Shown here: one piece after another, positions 11,177 through 20,058 of the stretch
Layout of the letters: the number at the start of each line of letters is the position of its first letter
Position numbering within the stretch: the stretch's first letter is position 1
NCBI GenBank assembly: GCA_913063165.1
Contig: CAJXZL010000007.1
Span: 1-63,716 of the forward strand
Reading direction: 5' to 3'
Length of the DNA stretch: 63,716 nt
Origin: an uncultured Saccharospirillaceae bacterium
Lineage (GTDB): Bacteria; Pseudomonadota; Gammaproteobacteria; Pseudomonadales; Natronospirillaceae
Notes under the pieces: model-generated
The model's input: only the letters and a program-made list of their open reading frames with translations
What the model was told of the DNA's origin: nothing
The model's database searches: none
Program-made: the position numbers and the translations under genes

Positions 11177-12150
11177 GTAAGATGAATCTATTACAGGCCG
11201 TCAACCACGCCCTGACCACCGCGATGGAGCAGGACCCACACATGGTCTGTTTCGGTGAAGATGTTGGTCACTTTGGCGGTGTATTCCGTGCAACCAGTGG
11301 CCTGCAAGAGAAATTCGGCAAAGACCGTTGTTTCAATACGCCTTTGGTTGAGCAGGGCATTATTGGTATGGCCAATGGCTTTGCAGCCTCGGGCACAACG
11401 GTAGTGGCAGAGATCCAGTTCGGCGATTACATTTTTCCTGCCTACGACCAAATAGTGAATGAAACGGCTAAGTTTCGGTACCGATCGGGTAATGAATTTA
11501 ATGTCGGTGGTTTGACCATTCGTACCCCCTACGGCGGCGGCATTGCGGGTGGTTTGTACCATTCACAATCCCCTGAAGCGAACTTTACCCACACCCCAGG
11601 TTTGAAAATTGTGGTGCCTCGCAACGCTTACGAAGCCAAAGGCTTGTTGCTAAGCGCCATCCGTGACCCTAATCCCGTGTTGTTTTTAGAGCCTAAGCGC
11701 CTTTACCGTGCATCGGTAGGCGAAGTGCCTGAAACCGATTACGAGATTCCATTGACGGTTGCTGATGTGGTGCAAGAAGGCAAAGACATTACCCTGTTAG
11801 CATGGGGCGCTCAGATAGAATATGCTGAAAAAGCGGCAGCAATGGCGGCAAAAGACGGTATTTCCTGTGAAATTGTCGACCTGCGTACCCTGTTACCCTG
11901 GGATCGCGATACAGTGGCAGCATCGGTGAATAAAACCGGTCGTCTGTTGGTGACGCATGAAGCACCTATTACCAGTGGTTTTGGCGCAGAAATAGCGGCG
12001 ACCATTCAAGAACGTTGTTTCTTGTCTTTGGAAGCCCCTATTGCCAGAGTATGTGGCTTGGACGTGCCTTATCCATTAGCACTTGAAAAAGAATACATTC
12101 CAGATCAGTACAAGATCTATGAAGGTATCAAGCGAACAATGAACTTCTAA
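11173..12150 (+). CDS. bkdA2: Branched-chain 2-oxo acid dehydrogenase E1 beta subunit
   Basis: This 325-residue beta subunit of the E1 heterotetramer has [33 protein letters not shown] and [18 protein letters not shown], matching branched-chain rather than pyruvate E1 beta. The C-terminal transketolase-type domain follows, with LLAWGAQ near residue 212 and [13 protein letters not shown] near 259. It overlaps the alpha gene by four bases and is followed after 11 bases by E2, an obvious operon. Confidence 0.92.
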   Translation: MSKMNLLQAVNHALTTAMEQDPHMVCFGEDVGHFGGVFRATSGLQEKFGKDRCFNTPLVEQGIIGMANGFAASGTTVVAEIQFGDYIFPAYDQIVNETAKFRYRSGNEFNVGGLTIRTPYGGGIAGGLYHSQSPEANFTHTPGLKIVVPRNAYEAKGLLLSAIRDPNPVLFLEPKRLYRASVGEVPETDYEIPLTVADVVQEGKDITLLAWGAQIEYAEKAAAMAAKDGISCEIVDLRTLLPWDRDTVAASVNKTGRLLVTHEAPITSGFGAEIAATIQERCFLSLEAPIARVCGLDVPYPLALEKEYIPDQYKIYEGIKRTMNF

Positions 12151-12161
12151 GGAATTTGGAC

Positions 12162-13781
12162 ATGGTTACAGAATTTATTTTACCAGACGTTGGTGAAGGC
12201 ATTGTAGAGTGCGAAATCGTTGAATGGTTGGTTAAAGAAGGCGATGTGATTGCTGAAGATCAGCCGGTTGCTGATGTTCAAACGGATAAGGCATTGATCC
12301 AGATTCCGTCAAAATACAATGGCACTGTACACAAGCTACATTATGCTGAAGGTGAAGTGGCTAAGGTCCATGCACCGCTGTTTTCGATGGTCGTAGAAGA
12401 AGATGCGGCAGACGGTGTCACTACAGCGCCTGTTACAGAAAACAAAGCAGATAACACAGCAGCAGCGGCGACAGGCAATGCGCCAGTCGAGTTTATTTTG
12501 CCTGACATCGGCGAAGGTGTGGTGGAATGTGAGTTAGTTGAATGGTTGGTGAAAGAAGGCGATGTTATCGCTGAAGACCAACCGGTGGCAGACGTGCAGA
12601 CTGATAAGGCATTGGTGCAGATTCCGTCTATGTACAACGGTGTGGTCGCCAAGTTGCATTACAAAGAAGGCGATATTGCCAAGGTGCATGCGCCTCTATT
12701 CAGTATTTTGGTCGACGGAGACAGTGACGCAGTAGCGGCACCGGCTCCTGTAGCATCGGCGGCACAGGCATCGGCTCCAGCCGTTGCTCCTGTAGCAGCA
12801 GTCGTTGCCCCTCAGGTCGATTCCAGTAAGTTAAGCGATGAAGAACGCCGTCGGATCCGCACTCTGGCCAGCCCAGCCGTGCGTCGTATTGCCCGTGAAA
12901 ACGATCTAGACATCGCATCGGTCGCCGGTACTGGCAAACAGGGCCGCGTGTTAAAAGAAGATGTGGTGAACTATTTGTCAGGCGCTCCAGTGGCCGCACC
13001 AGCTGCTGCAGCAACTACATCAGCTACATCAACAACAGCAACTCCTGTGACCACTGCCCAGCCTATGGTCGCCGGTGGAACCCGCACCGAGTCAATTACC
13101 GGCATCAAAGCAGCGATGGCCCGTCAAATGATGGCCTCTGTGCAGAACATTCCGCACTTTACCTATGCCGAAGAAATCGATATGTCTGCTTTGGTGGCGA
13201 TGCGACAGCGTCTGAAGCCTGAGTTTGAGCGTATGGGCACCAAGCTGAGCATGATGCCGTTCTTTATCAAGGCACTGAGCTTGTCGCTATTGGATTTCGA
13301 GATTCTCAATGCCCAGGTGAACGAAGCAGGGGATACCCTTACCTACTTCGCTGATCACAACATTGGTATGGCCGTAGACACGCCAAAGGGCTTGTTTGTG
13401 CCCAATATCAAGCAGGTTCAGAACAAGAGCCTGTTCGAGATCAGTGAAGCGGTTAACGAATTGGCCACGCTAGGCCGTGCCGGCCGACTCGGTCCTGATC
13501 ATTTGAAGGGTGGCACCATCACCATTTCAAATATTGGCGCCATTGGTGGCACAGTGACCACGCCCATCATCAACCGCCCTGAAGTGGCGATTGTAGGCCT
13601 AGGTCGATTACAAACCCTGCCGCGCTTTGATGCATCAGGTCAGGTCGTAGCCAAGCAGATATTAAACGCCAGTTGGTCTGGCGACCATCGGGTTATTGAT
13701 GGTGGCATCATTGCCCGATTCTGCAACCAGTGGAAGCTGTATCTAGAGAACCCAGAAATGATGTTGGCGCGACTGCGTTAA
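12162..13781 (+). CDS. bkdB: Branched-chain 2-oxo acid dehydrogenase E2 (dihydrolipoyl acyltransferase) with two lipoyl domains
   Basis: This 539-residue E2 core moves acyl groups from E1 to CoA. Two lipoyl domains are present (about 1-77 and 109-185), each with a TDKAL lipoylation lysine (Lys43 in the first). Ala/Pro-rich linkers follow, then a peripheral subunit-binding domain (ASPAVRRIARENDLD...GRVLKEDV, about 232-268) and the acyltransferase domain with SWSGDHRVIDGG. AAGGAA precedes the ATG. No E3 gene follows in the operon; E3 must come from elsewhere. The two lipoyl domains are nearly identical in protein but differ at many synonymous positions. Confidence 0.9.
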   Translation: MVTEFILPDVGEGIVECEIVEWLVKEGDVIAEDQPVADVQTDKALIQIPSKYNGTVHKLHYAEGEVAKVHAPLFSMVVEEDAADGVTTAPVTENKADNTAAAATGNAPVEFILPDIGEGVVECELVEWLVKEGDVIAEDQPVADVQTDKALVQIPSMYNGVVAKLHYKEGDIAKVHAPLFSILVDGDSDAVAAPAPVASAAQASAPAVAPVAAVVAPQVDSSKLSDEERRRIRTLASPAVRRIARENDLDIASVAGTGKQGRVLKEDVVNYLSGAPVAAPAAAATTSATSTTATPVTTAQPMVAGGTRTESITGIKAAMARQMMASVQNIPHFTYAEEIDMSALVAMRQRLKPEFERMGTKLSMMPFFIKALSLSLLDFEILNAQVNEAGDTLTYFADHNIGMAVDTPKGLFVPNIKQVQNKSLFEISEAVNELATLGRAGRLGPDHLKGGTITISNIGAIGGTVTTPIINRPEVAIVGLGRLQTLPRFDASGQVVAKQILNASWSGDHRVIDGGIIARFCNQWKLYLENPEMMLARLR

Positions 13782-13796
13782 CCAACAGGGTTAGAG

Positions 13797-13824
13797 AAAA
13801 AAGGCGCCGAGTGTGCCTTTTTTT
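13797..13824. terminator. Bidirectional rho-independent terminator
   Basis: AAAAAAGGC pairs with GCCTTTTTTT around an eight-base loop. It sits between the bkd operon and the convergent SRPBCC-like gene. Confidence 0.75.
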
Positions 13825-13840
13825 ATGGGTGGGTTACCGG

Positions 13841-14290
13841 TTAAGACTGTTCCAAAATGGATTTTAGCAGGCGTAAGTCTTTTTGATTGGCGCGGTTCAT
13901 TGACCACCTCAGCAAGGGTTTTACATACCAGGCGAAGCCGGTCGGCTTACCGGAATTCTTGAGGGTCATCTTGGTGTGGCCGTCCTTGGTGGCGGTCCAT
14001 ACATACTCAGTGGTCATGGGAAATGGCCCTTCAGCTGTCGTCATGACCAGCCTGTGCCCTGGTATAAATTCCTTTATAATATAGCTATAACTTAATGATT
14101 TACCTAGAAATTCTGCTCTAAAAGCGACAATAGATCCCACCGAAAACTCGCCGCTGGTCAACCATGTGACTTCCTTGATATTGGTATACCATTGTGGCGC
14201 AGAATCAGGATGCGCGGCGTAACGGGCCACTTCTCCAATGGGTCGGTTGATGACCACATGGTTAATCACGGTGAGTAATTTTCGAGACAC
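13841..14290 (-). CDS. SRPBCC (START-like) family protein
   Basis: A protein of about 149 residues with the helix-grip ligand-binding fold typical of polyketide cyclase/dehydrase and SRPBCC proteins. It has an early HVVINRPIGEVARYAAHPDSAPQWY helix region, a central run of beta strands and a C-terminal amphipathic helix. I chose a GTG start because AAGGAG lies seven bases upstream; the frame is open about 70 codons further, but that extension looks non-coding and is rich in Thr, Asn and Cys. The ligand is unknown, and it stands alone between two other transcription units. Confidence 0.7.
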   Translation of the reverse strand: MSRKLLTVINHVVINRPIGEVARYAAHPDSAPQWYTNIKEVTWLTSGEFSVGSIVAFRAEFLGKSLSYSYIIKEFIPGHRLVMTTAEGPFPMTTEYVWTATKDGHTKMTLKNSGKPTGFAWYVKPLLRWSMNRANQKDLRLLKSILEQS

Positions 14291-14514
14291 AAACAGGCTC
14301 CTTGTTGTGTTGACTGGATAGATTATAGGACCCGATTGCCTTTTGTAGTAGTAGCCGGATTCATTTATTTGAAGTGCCTGTGTGCCAATATGGCAGACCC
14401 GATCGCCCACCTTGACAGCATTTTTATGGATTTCAATAGCGCACAGGGTTAGTGATCTTGCCTGGTTTTCATTAGAATACCGACCACTGTAAATAATGTA
14501 GAGAATCAATACCC

Positions 14515-14844
14515 ATGAGCGATGACAGTAATGAGATTGAGATTCCGTTACGGGATAAATTGAACACGGAAGCAGCCCTTATCCGTTGGCATGAGTTGCA
14601 GACGTTTTTTGCCGGTGGTCAGGTAGTGTGGGTGTCGGCTGAGCTCAATCTGTTGGATGTTGCCGTAGCCATGGCTGCAGATGATGCCGTTACTGTAAAA
14701 CCATGGGTTGAAGCCAATCAGGTGTATGCTGTGACCGATGCACAGGCAGCCCAGTGGTATGCAGATGATGCGACCCTATGGGGTCTTGTGGTACGGCCTT
14801 TTGTATTGGTTCAGAACCACGATGGCGAGCAGTCAAAAGTCTAG
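14515..14844 (+). CDS. DUF2288 domain-containing protein
   Basis: A 109-residue acidic cytoplasmic protein. The pattern RDKLNTEAALIRWHELQTFFAGGQVVWVSAELNLLDV, followed by an acidic AADDA segment and the WYADDATLWGLVVRPFVLVQ tail, matches DUF2288 proteins of gammaproteobacteria. Function unknown. No catalytic motif or membrane segment is visible. It sits 158 bases before the envelope operon. Confidence 0.75.
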   Translation: MSDDSNEIEIPLRDKLNTEAALIRWHELQTFFAGGQVVWVSAELNLLDVAVAMAADDAVTVKPWVEANQVYAVTDAQAAQWYADDATLWGLVVRPFVLVQNHDGEQSKV

Positions 14845-15002
14845 CTTTTGGCGCCTGTGCGTTTCCGTTTTTATTGGGCGTGATGTCATGCCAGCCAAGG
14901 GCAGTCATCCGTTCACATTTATTTGATCGATGTCCCCGTCGTGCAATGGTTTTTTTGGGGTCTGACTGTTACATTTAACCCCTAAATTACAGGAGGTGTC
15001 TG

Positions 15003-15635
15003 GTGTTAGAGATTATCAAGGCGGGTGGGTTCCTAATGCTACCCATTATTCTGTGTTCTATTTTGGTTGTTGCCATCGTTGCAGAGCGATTTTGGGCATT
15101 GCGCCGCAGTCGTGTTGCACCCAAACACCAGCTTGCTGAAGTATGGTTGGCGCTAAAAGCCAATAAAATGGATGGAGAAAAGCTTAAAGCCTTGCGGTCT
15201 TCAACCCTGTTAGGTCAAGTGTTAGCAGCAGGCCTATCCAATTCCAAGCATGGCAGAGATGTCATGAAAGACAGTATCGAAGAAGCAGCCAGTCATGTAA
15301 CCCATGAGATGGAGCGGTTTTTATCTACACTGGGCACCATTGCCGCGGTTGCCCCGTTATTGGGGTTGTTAGGTACCGTGTTGGGAATGATTGAAGTGTT
15401 TACCGCGATTATGGTTCAGGGCACCGGCAATTCTGGTGTGTTGGCAGGTGGTATCTCACAGGCTCTCATCACAACGGCAGCCGGTCTATCTGTTGCGATT
15501 CCAGCATTGATTTTTCACCGCGCATTGACCCGTAAAATCGATGACTTGCTGGTGAGCATGGAGCAAGAATGTATTAAGTTGGTCGATGTACTGCACAATG
15601 ACCGCGTAGTGGCCAAAAAAGGTGATGGCCAGTGA
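15003..15635 (+). CDS. MotA/TolQ/ExbB proton channel family protein
   Basis: This 210-residue inner-membrane protein has an N-terminal transmembrane segment (about 8-28) and two more at about 107-130 and 150-175. The TLGTIAAVAPLLGLLGTVLGMIEVF signature of ExbB/TolQ stators lies near residues 108-132. With the ExbD-like partner it should form a proton-motive-force-driven channel that energises an outer-membrane or periplasmic process. No TonB gene is here. The start is GTG, set by an AGGAGGTG ribosome site. Its place before msbA and lpxK copies the Pseudomonas arrangement. It is first in a chain of overlapping genes reaching murB. Confidence 0.88.
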   Translation: MLEIIKAGGFLMLPIILCSILVVAIVAERFWALRRSRVAPKHQLAEVWLALKANKMDGEKLKALRSSTLLGQVLAAGLSNSKHGRDVMKDSIEEAASHVTHEMERFLSTLGTIAAVAPLLGLLGTVLGMIEVFTAIMVQGTGNSGVLAGGISQALITTAAGLSVAIPALIFHRALTRKIDDLLVSMEQECIKLVDVLHNDRVVAKKGDGQ

Positions 15636-16057
15636 TATTCAGACGCCAAAGGGCAGAGGAAGTCAGTATCAATCTGACGCCACTGATCGATGTGGTGTTT
15701 TTGCTTTTGATTTTTTTCATGGTATCAACCACGTTTACCAAAGAAACCCACATGGATTTGGAATTGCCAACGTCGTCGAGTGAAGCCACCGCCGTCATTG
15801 GTACGCCGATTGAAATTGTGGTCAGCGCAGATGGCCGGTTTCTGATCAATGGTCAAGCATTGGTGCAATCTACCCTAGAGTCGCTTACCCGTGCTGTGCA
15901 ATTAGAGATGTCGGCTGATAACGCACAGGCTGGCATCATTATCGTGGCAGACGCCAAAGCGCCGCACCAATCGGTGGTTTATGCGTTAGACGCTGCAGGA
16001 CAGCTGGGTATCGCACAGGTGCAATTGGCCACCCGTATTTCTGGGGAAGCGCAATGA
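15632..16057 (+). CDS. ExbD/TolR family biopolymer transport protein
   Basis: This 141-residue protein has a short cytoplasmic N-terminus and a single transmembrane helix, about 15-37, carrying the proton-relay aspartate (INLTPLIDVVFLLLIFFMV, Asp near residue 19). A periplasmic domain of about 100 residues follows. It partners the ExbB-like gene, whose stop it overlaps by four bases. It in turn overlaps msbA by four bases. Confidence 0.9.
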   Translation: MIFRRQRAEEVSINLTPLIDVVFLLLIFFMVSTTFTKETHMDLELPTSSSEATAVIGTPIEIVVSADGRFLINGQALVQSTLESLTRAVQLEMSADNAQAGIIIVADAKAPHQSVVYALDAAGQLGIAQVQLATRISGEAQ

Positions 16058-17808
16058 AATCCGAACCGGGCGATTTTAAACTCTATCGGCGCTTGATTCG
16101 CTATGCCAAACCCAAGTTGCCGTTATTTTTCGTCGCGCTATTTGGTTTCGTGGTCTATGCGACCACGTCTGCATTGCAGGCAGAATTAGTACGCCAAATG
16201 ATCATCGCACTCGAAGAAATGGGTGATTCATTGGTGGTCATTGCCTGGACGCATCCTATCGTTTGGATTCCATTGTCAGTCATCGGCCTATTTATCATGC
16301 GTGGCGTAGGAACGTTTCTCAGTACCTACTACATGGACGTTGTGTCGCGCTTTGTTATTCACCGCTTGCGGACTGACATCTTTAAATCGTTCCAGAAATT
16401 GCCGATAGCCTATTTCAATGCCCACCAATCGGGTAGTTTGGTCAACCGTATTAATTACAATGTCGAGCAGGTTGCCGCCGCCAGTTCAAATGTCATCAGT
16501 AACGTGTTTCGTGAAGGCCTAACGGTCGTGATTACGCTGATGTACATGGCCTATCTTGAATGGAAATTAACCCTGGTGATGTTGGTGATTACGCCAGTCA
16601 TTGTGTTGGTGGTGTCGATAACATCAGGTTTCTTTCGCAAATACAGCCGCCGCATTCAAAATTCAATGGGTGAGGTGACACAGGTCGCTGCTGAAAACAT
16701 TCGTGGCCAAAATACCATCCGAATTTTTGGCGGTAAGCTGCGTGAAGTGGCCCGTTTTGATCAGATTAGCGCGAACAACATGAAACAGGCGCTCAAGCTA
16801 ACGCTAACCCGCGCAGTGAGCACACCCGTTATTCAATTGTTTTTATCCATCGAACTGGCTGCGGTTATTTGGACCGCCTTCTGGTTAAAAGTAAGCCCAG
16901 AAAACCTGATTGGTTTCTTTACTGCAGCAGTGGCAATTTCAAAGCCTATGCGGTCTGTCACGCAGATCAACCAAGATTTGCAGCGTGGATTGGCGGCTGC
17001 TGAAGATATCTTTGTTCAGTTGGATGCGCCCGATGAGGTAGACGAAGGCGAATTGTTGGTAGACAACTGTCGCGGCGATCTGAGTTTCGAACAGGTGAGT
17101 TTTCGATATGATCCAAGCCAGCCATTGGTACTGGAAGATATCAATCTGCATGTTGAAGCAGGCCAGACCGTGGCGTTGGTGGGGCGCAGTGGTGGTGGTA
17201 AAACCTCACTTGTGAGCCTGCTACCGCGTTTCTATAACCCGACCACGGGTCGCATTCTGCTTGATGGGGTCGCACTTGGCGATTTGCAGCTGTCCAGTTT
17301 GCGGGCGAACATAGCGTTGGTGAGTCAACAGCCGGTGCTGTTCGAAGGCTCAATAAAAGACAATATTGCTTATGGTCGGTCGGATGCCTCGGTGTCGGAT
17401 ATCCTGTTGGCAGCAGAAAAAGCCCATGTGATGGAATTTGCTGCGCAAATGCCGCTAGGACTGGATACTGAGATTGGCGTCGATGGCTCGATGCTGTCAG
17501 GTGGCCAGAAACAGCGTGTGGCGATCGCACGCGCGATTTTGAAGGATGCACCGATACTTATTCTGGATGAGGCGACATCGGCCTTAGATAACGAATCAGA
17601 GCGTTTGATACAAGATGCCTTGGATAAGATCAAACGTGGCAGAACCACGCTGGTCATTGCTCATCGGTTGAGCACGATTGAAAGCTCGGACCTTATTTTG
17701 GTCATGGAAGATGGTCGCATTGTCGAAAAGGGCACGCACCAGCAATTATTGGCGAGTGCTGGCATCTACAGTCAGTTACACAGTGCCCAATTTAAGGAGG
17801 AAGCGTGA
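16054..17808 (+). CDS. msbA: Lipid A export ABC transporter MsbA
   Basis: This 584-residue half-transporter flips lipid A-core across the inner membrane using ATP. Six membrane helices occupy about 20-310. The nucleotide-binding domain has Walker A GRSGGGKTS near residue 377, signature LSGGQKQR near 481, Walker B ILILDEATSALD near 503 and the switch histidine in VIAHRLST near 535. Position directly before lpxK supports MsbA over a drug exporter. Start and stop overlap neighbours by four bases. Confidence 0.93.
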   Translation: MKSEPGDFKLYRRLIRYAKPKLPLFFVALFGFVVYATTSALQAELVRQMIIALEEMGDSLVVIAWTHPIVWIPLSVIGLFIMRGVGTFLSTYYMDVVSRFVIHRLRTDIFKSFQKLPIAYFNAHQSGSLVNRINYNVEQVAAASSNVISNVFREGLTVVITLMYMAYLEWKLTLVMLVITPVIVLVVSITSGFFRKYSRRIQNSMGEVTQVAAENIRGQNTIRIFGGKLREVARFDQISANNMKQALKLTLTRAVSTPVIQLFLSIELAAVIWTAFWLKVSPENLIGFFTAAVAISKPMRSVTQINQDLQRGLAAAEDIFVQLDAPDEVDEGELLVDNCRGDLSFEQVSFRYDPSQPLVLEDINLHVEAGQTVALVGRSGGGKTSLVSLLPRFYNPTTGRILLDGVALGDLQLSSLRANIALVSQQPVLFEGSIKDNIAYGRSDASVSDILLAAEKAHVMEFAAQMPLGLDTEIGVDGSMLSGGQKQRVAIARAILKDAPILILDEATSALDNESERLIQDALDKIKRGRTTLVIAHRLSTIESSDLILVMEDGRIVEKGTHQQLLASAGIYSQLHSAQFKEEA

Positions 17809-18815
17809 GCCTACAGGGCATGTGGTATCGCTCGGCACATCCGATTGTCGCGCAATTATTGAGTCCATTATCTGCCGTTTTTAAATGGGCGAGTAACAGA
17901 AGAATGGTCCGCCTGAAAACCATTGCAAAGCCTTTTGAAGTGCCTGTGATTGTGGTGGGCAATATCACGGTTGGCGGCACGGGTAAAACGCCGATGATTC
18001 AATGGCTGTCAGCCCAGCTGATGGCAGAAGGGCTTCGGGTAGCGATTGTGTCACGCGGCTATGGCGGTAAATCCAAACAGTTTCCATTGGTAGTTGATCC
18101 TCGCGGCGACGCGACCTTGGCTGGAGACGAAGCGACCTTGCTCGCACAATCAACCCACTGTCCCGTTATTGTCGATCCCAATCGACCGCAAGCAGTTTCC
18201 TATGCCATAGCAACCCATCACCCCGACGTTATCCTCAGTGATGATGGTATGCAGCATTACGCGATGCACCGTGACCTTGAGATTGTAATGGTCGACAGCA
18301 TTCGTGGTTTTGGCAATGGCCGGTTACTGCCAGCAGGCCCATTGAGAGAACCATTAGACCGCCTTGAAACGGTAGATCATATTTGTGTCAAACAGGTTGA
18401 GCCTGGTCCGCTGCATCACAGCATCCCTAAATCGAATCAAGTAAATCTGTTGCCGGTAGTGTTAGGGGCGCTACGCCAGGTCGTTGGCATTCAGGGTGTA
18501 CCGGTAGATGCATTCGTCCATTTGGTTGCTGGTATTGGTGATCCTCACGGATTTTTTTCAGTAGCAGAAGCCATGGGTTTTCGGGGGCAATGTCATGCCT
18601 TTGCTGACCATCACGCCTTTAGCGTTGGCGATTTTGCGGGTTTTTCTGATGCGCCCATTATCATGACAGAAAAAGATTGGGTGAAATGCGCGGCTTTTGC
18701 GACCCAGTTTTCACAGGTGTATGTCTTGCCTATGACATTTGATGTACCCGATGCGTTGCGGCTAAAATTAATACAACAGATCCACCAATTGGTTAAAGGA
18801 AAGGTTACCCCATGA
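17805..18815 (+). CDS. lpxK: Tetraacyldisaccharide 4'-kinase LpxK
   Basis: This 336-residue membrane-associated kinase phosphorylates the 4' position of the lipid A disaccharide, the sixth step of Raetz-pathway lipid A synthesis. The P-loop GNITVGGTGKTP lies near residues 51-62, and the DDGMQHYAMHRD motif near 148-159 marks the family. It starts with GTG; the end of msbA supplies the AGGAGG ribosome site. In pseudomonads a small Trm112-type gene usually separates lpxK from kdsB; here the two genes overlap by four bases and it is absent. Confidence 0.94.
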   Translation: MSLQGMWYRSAHPIVAQLLSPLSAVFKWASNRRMVRLKTIAKPFEVPVIVVGNITVGGTGKTPMIQWLSAQLMAEGLRVAIVSRGYGGKSKQFPLVVDPRGDATLAGDEATLLAQSTHCPVIVDPNRPQAVSYAIATHHPDVILSDDGMQHYAMHRDLEIVMVDSIRGFGNGRLLPAGPLREPLDRLETVDHICVKQVEPGPLHHSIPKSNQVNLLPVVLGALRQVVGIQGVPVDAFVHLVAGIGDPHGFFSVAEAMGFRGQCHAFADHHAFSVGDFAGFSDAPIIMTEKDWVKCAAFATQFSQVYVLPMTFDVPDALRLKLIQQIHQLVKGKVTP

Positions 18816-19588
18816 GTTTCCATGTCATCATTCCCTCGCGTTTTGCCAGTACCCGTTTTCCGGGCAAGCCGTTAGCGACCATCGCCGGCAAGGCCATGGT
18901 GCTGCATGTGATCGACCGTGCCCGTGCCAGTGGCGCCGCCTCCGTGACCGTAGCGACTGATGATCAGCGTATCTTTGACCAGGTGGTTGCCTATGGCGCG
19001 AGCGCTGTGATGACACGTGCTGACCATGAGAGCGGTACCGACCGACTGCATGAAGCGGCGCAATTATTGGGTTTGGGTCCTCAGGATATCGTGGTCAATG
19101 TGCAGGGTGACGAGCCTTTAATCGACCCTGTTTTGATTAAAACGGTGGCAGACAACCTGGCTGCGAACCAGCAATGCACGGTGTCCACCCTGTGCGAACG
19201 CATTATTGAAATGAAAGACTATATCAATGGCAATGTGGTCAAAGTGGTATGGAATGCGGTGAATGAGGCGCTCTATTTTAGCCGCGCCGCAATACCCTGG
19301 GGCCGTGAGGTGTTTTCGCAGGCCGAGATCGACTGGGGAAAAATGTCTCCCGACTTGCCCGCCTATCGTCACTTGGGAATCTATGGTTATCGCGTCGTCG
19401 CCCTCAATGCCTTTGTTACCTGGCCGATGTCACCACTTGAACAGATTGAAAAGCTCGAGCAGCTGCGCTTCATGGGCAACGGGCACAAGATTCACATTGC
19501 CATTTCAGGCAGCACCATTCCTTCGATAGGCGTGGATACGCCAGAAGACTTGGAGCGGGTTGCGCCGTTAATGGAGCGCTATCTATGA
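18812..19588 (+). CDS. kdsB: 3-deoxy-manno-octulosonate cytidylyltransferase KdsB
   Basis: This 258-residue cytoplasmic enzyme activates KDO as CMP-KDO for the lipopolysaccharide inner core. It shows the nucleotidyltransferase start IIPSRFASTRFPGKPL, VVNVQGDEPLI near residue 95, the HLGIYGY segment near 183 and LEQIEKLEQLRFM near 208. It is complete and embedded in the overlapping lipid A/peptidoglycan operon. Confidence 0.95.
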   Translation: MSFHVIIPSRFASTRFPGKPLATIAGKAMVLHVIDRARASGAASVTVATDDQRIFDQVVAYGASAVMTRADHESGTDRLHEAAQLLGLGPQDIVVNVQGDEPLIDPVLIKTVADNLAANQQCTVSTLCERIIEMKDYINGNVVKVVWNAVNEALYFSRAAIPWGREVFSQAEIDWGKMSPDLPAYRHLGIYGYRVVALNAFVTWPMSPLEQIEKLEQLRFMGNGHKIHIAISGSTIPSIGVDTPEDLERVAPLMERYL

Positions 19589-20058
19589 CCAAAAAGGTGC
19601 TGATGGTGTGTTTGGGAAATATTTGTCGTTCGCCGACAGCGGCCGGCATCATGACGCAAAAAGTCTATGCGCGTGGTTTGTCAGATCGCATTATCGTTGA
19701 TTCTTGTGGCACCGCTGATTATCACATTGGCGCGCCCGCTGATCCACGCACCATCAAGGCCGCTGCTGACCGTGGCTATGATTTGCGCCCCCACCGTGCC
19801 AGACAGCTCAAGCTATCTGACTTCGATACCTTTGATTTGATTCTGGCTGCAGACGCTGCCAACGCAAAAGACATTGCCAAAATGCGGTATTCGCGGCCCC
19901 ATCCGGGAAAGGCTCAGGTGCGATTGTTCCTCGATATCCTTTGGCCAGGCGAGGGCAAAGCCATTCCCGATCCCTATTATGGCGGTACCGATGGCTTTGA
20001 AACCGTTATTGACCTCTGTGAGCAGGGCGCTAAGGCCTGGGTTGCAAAGCTGCAATGA
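19585..20058 (+). CDS. Low-molecular-weight protein-tyrosine phosphatase
   Basis: This 157-residue protein has the LMW-PTP active-site loop CLGNICRSPTA (CX5R) near residues 8-18 and the general-acid aspartate in IPDPYYGG near 129-136. Such phosphatases remove phosphate from tyrosines, often of capsule or envelope kinases. It sits between kdsB and murB exactly as in Pseudomonas, where it is called ptpA. No tyrosine kinase is visible here, so the target is unknown. Confidence 0.92.
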   Translation: MTKKVLMVCLGNICRSPTAAGIMTQKVYARGLSDRIIVDSCGTADYHIGAPADPRTIKAAADRGYDLRPHRARQLKLSDFDTFDLILAADAANAKDIAKMRYSRPHPGKAQVRLFLDILWPGEGKAIPDPYYGGTDGFETVIDLCEQGAKAWVAKLQ

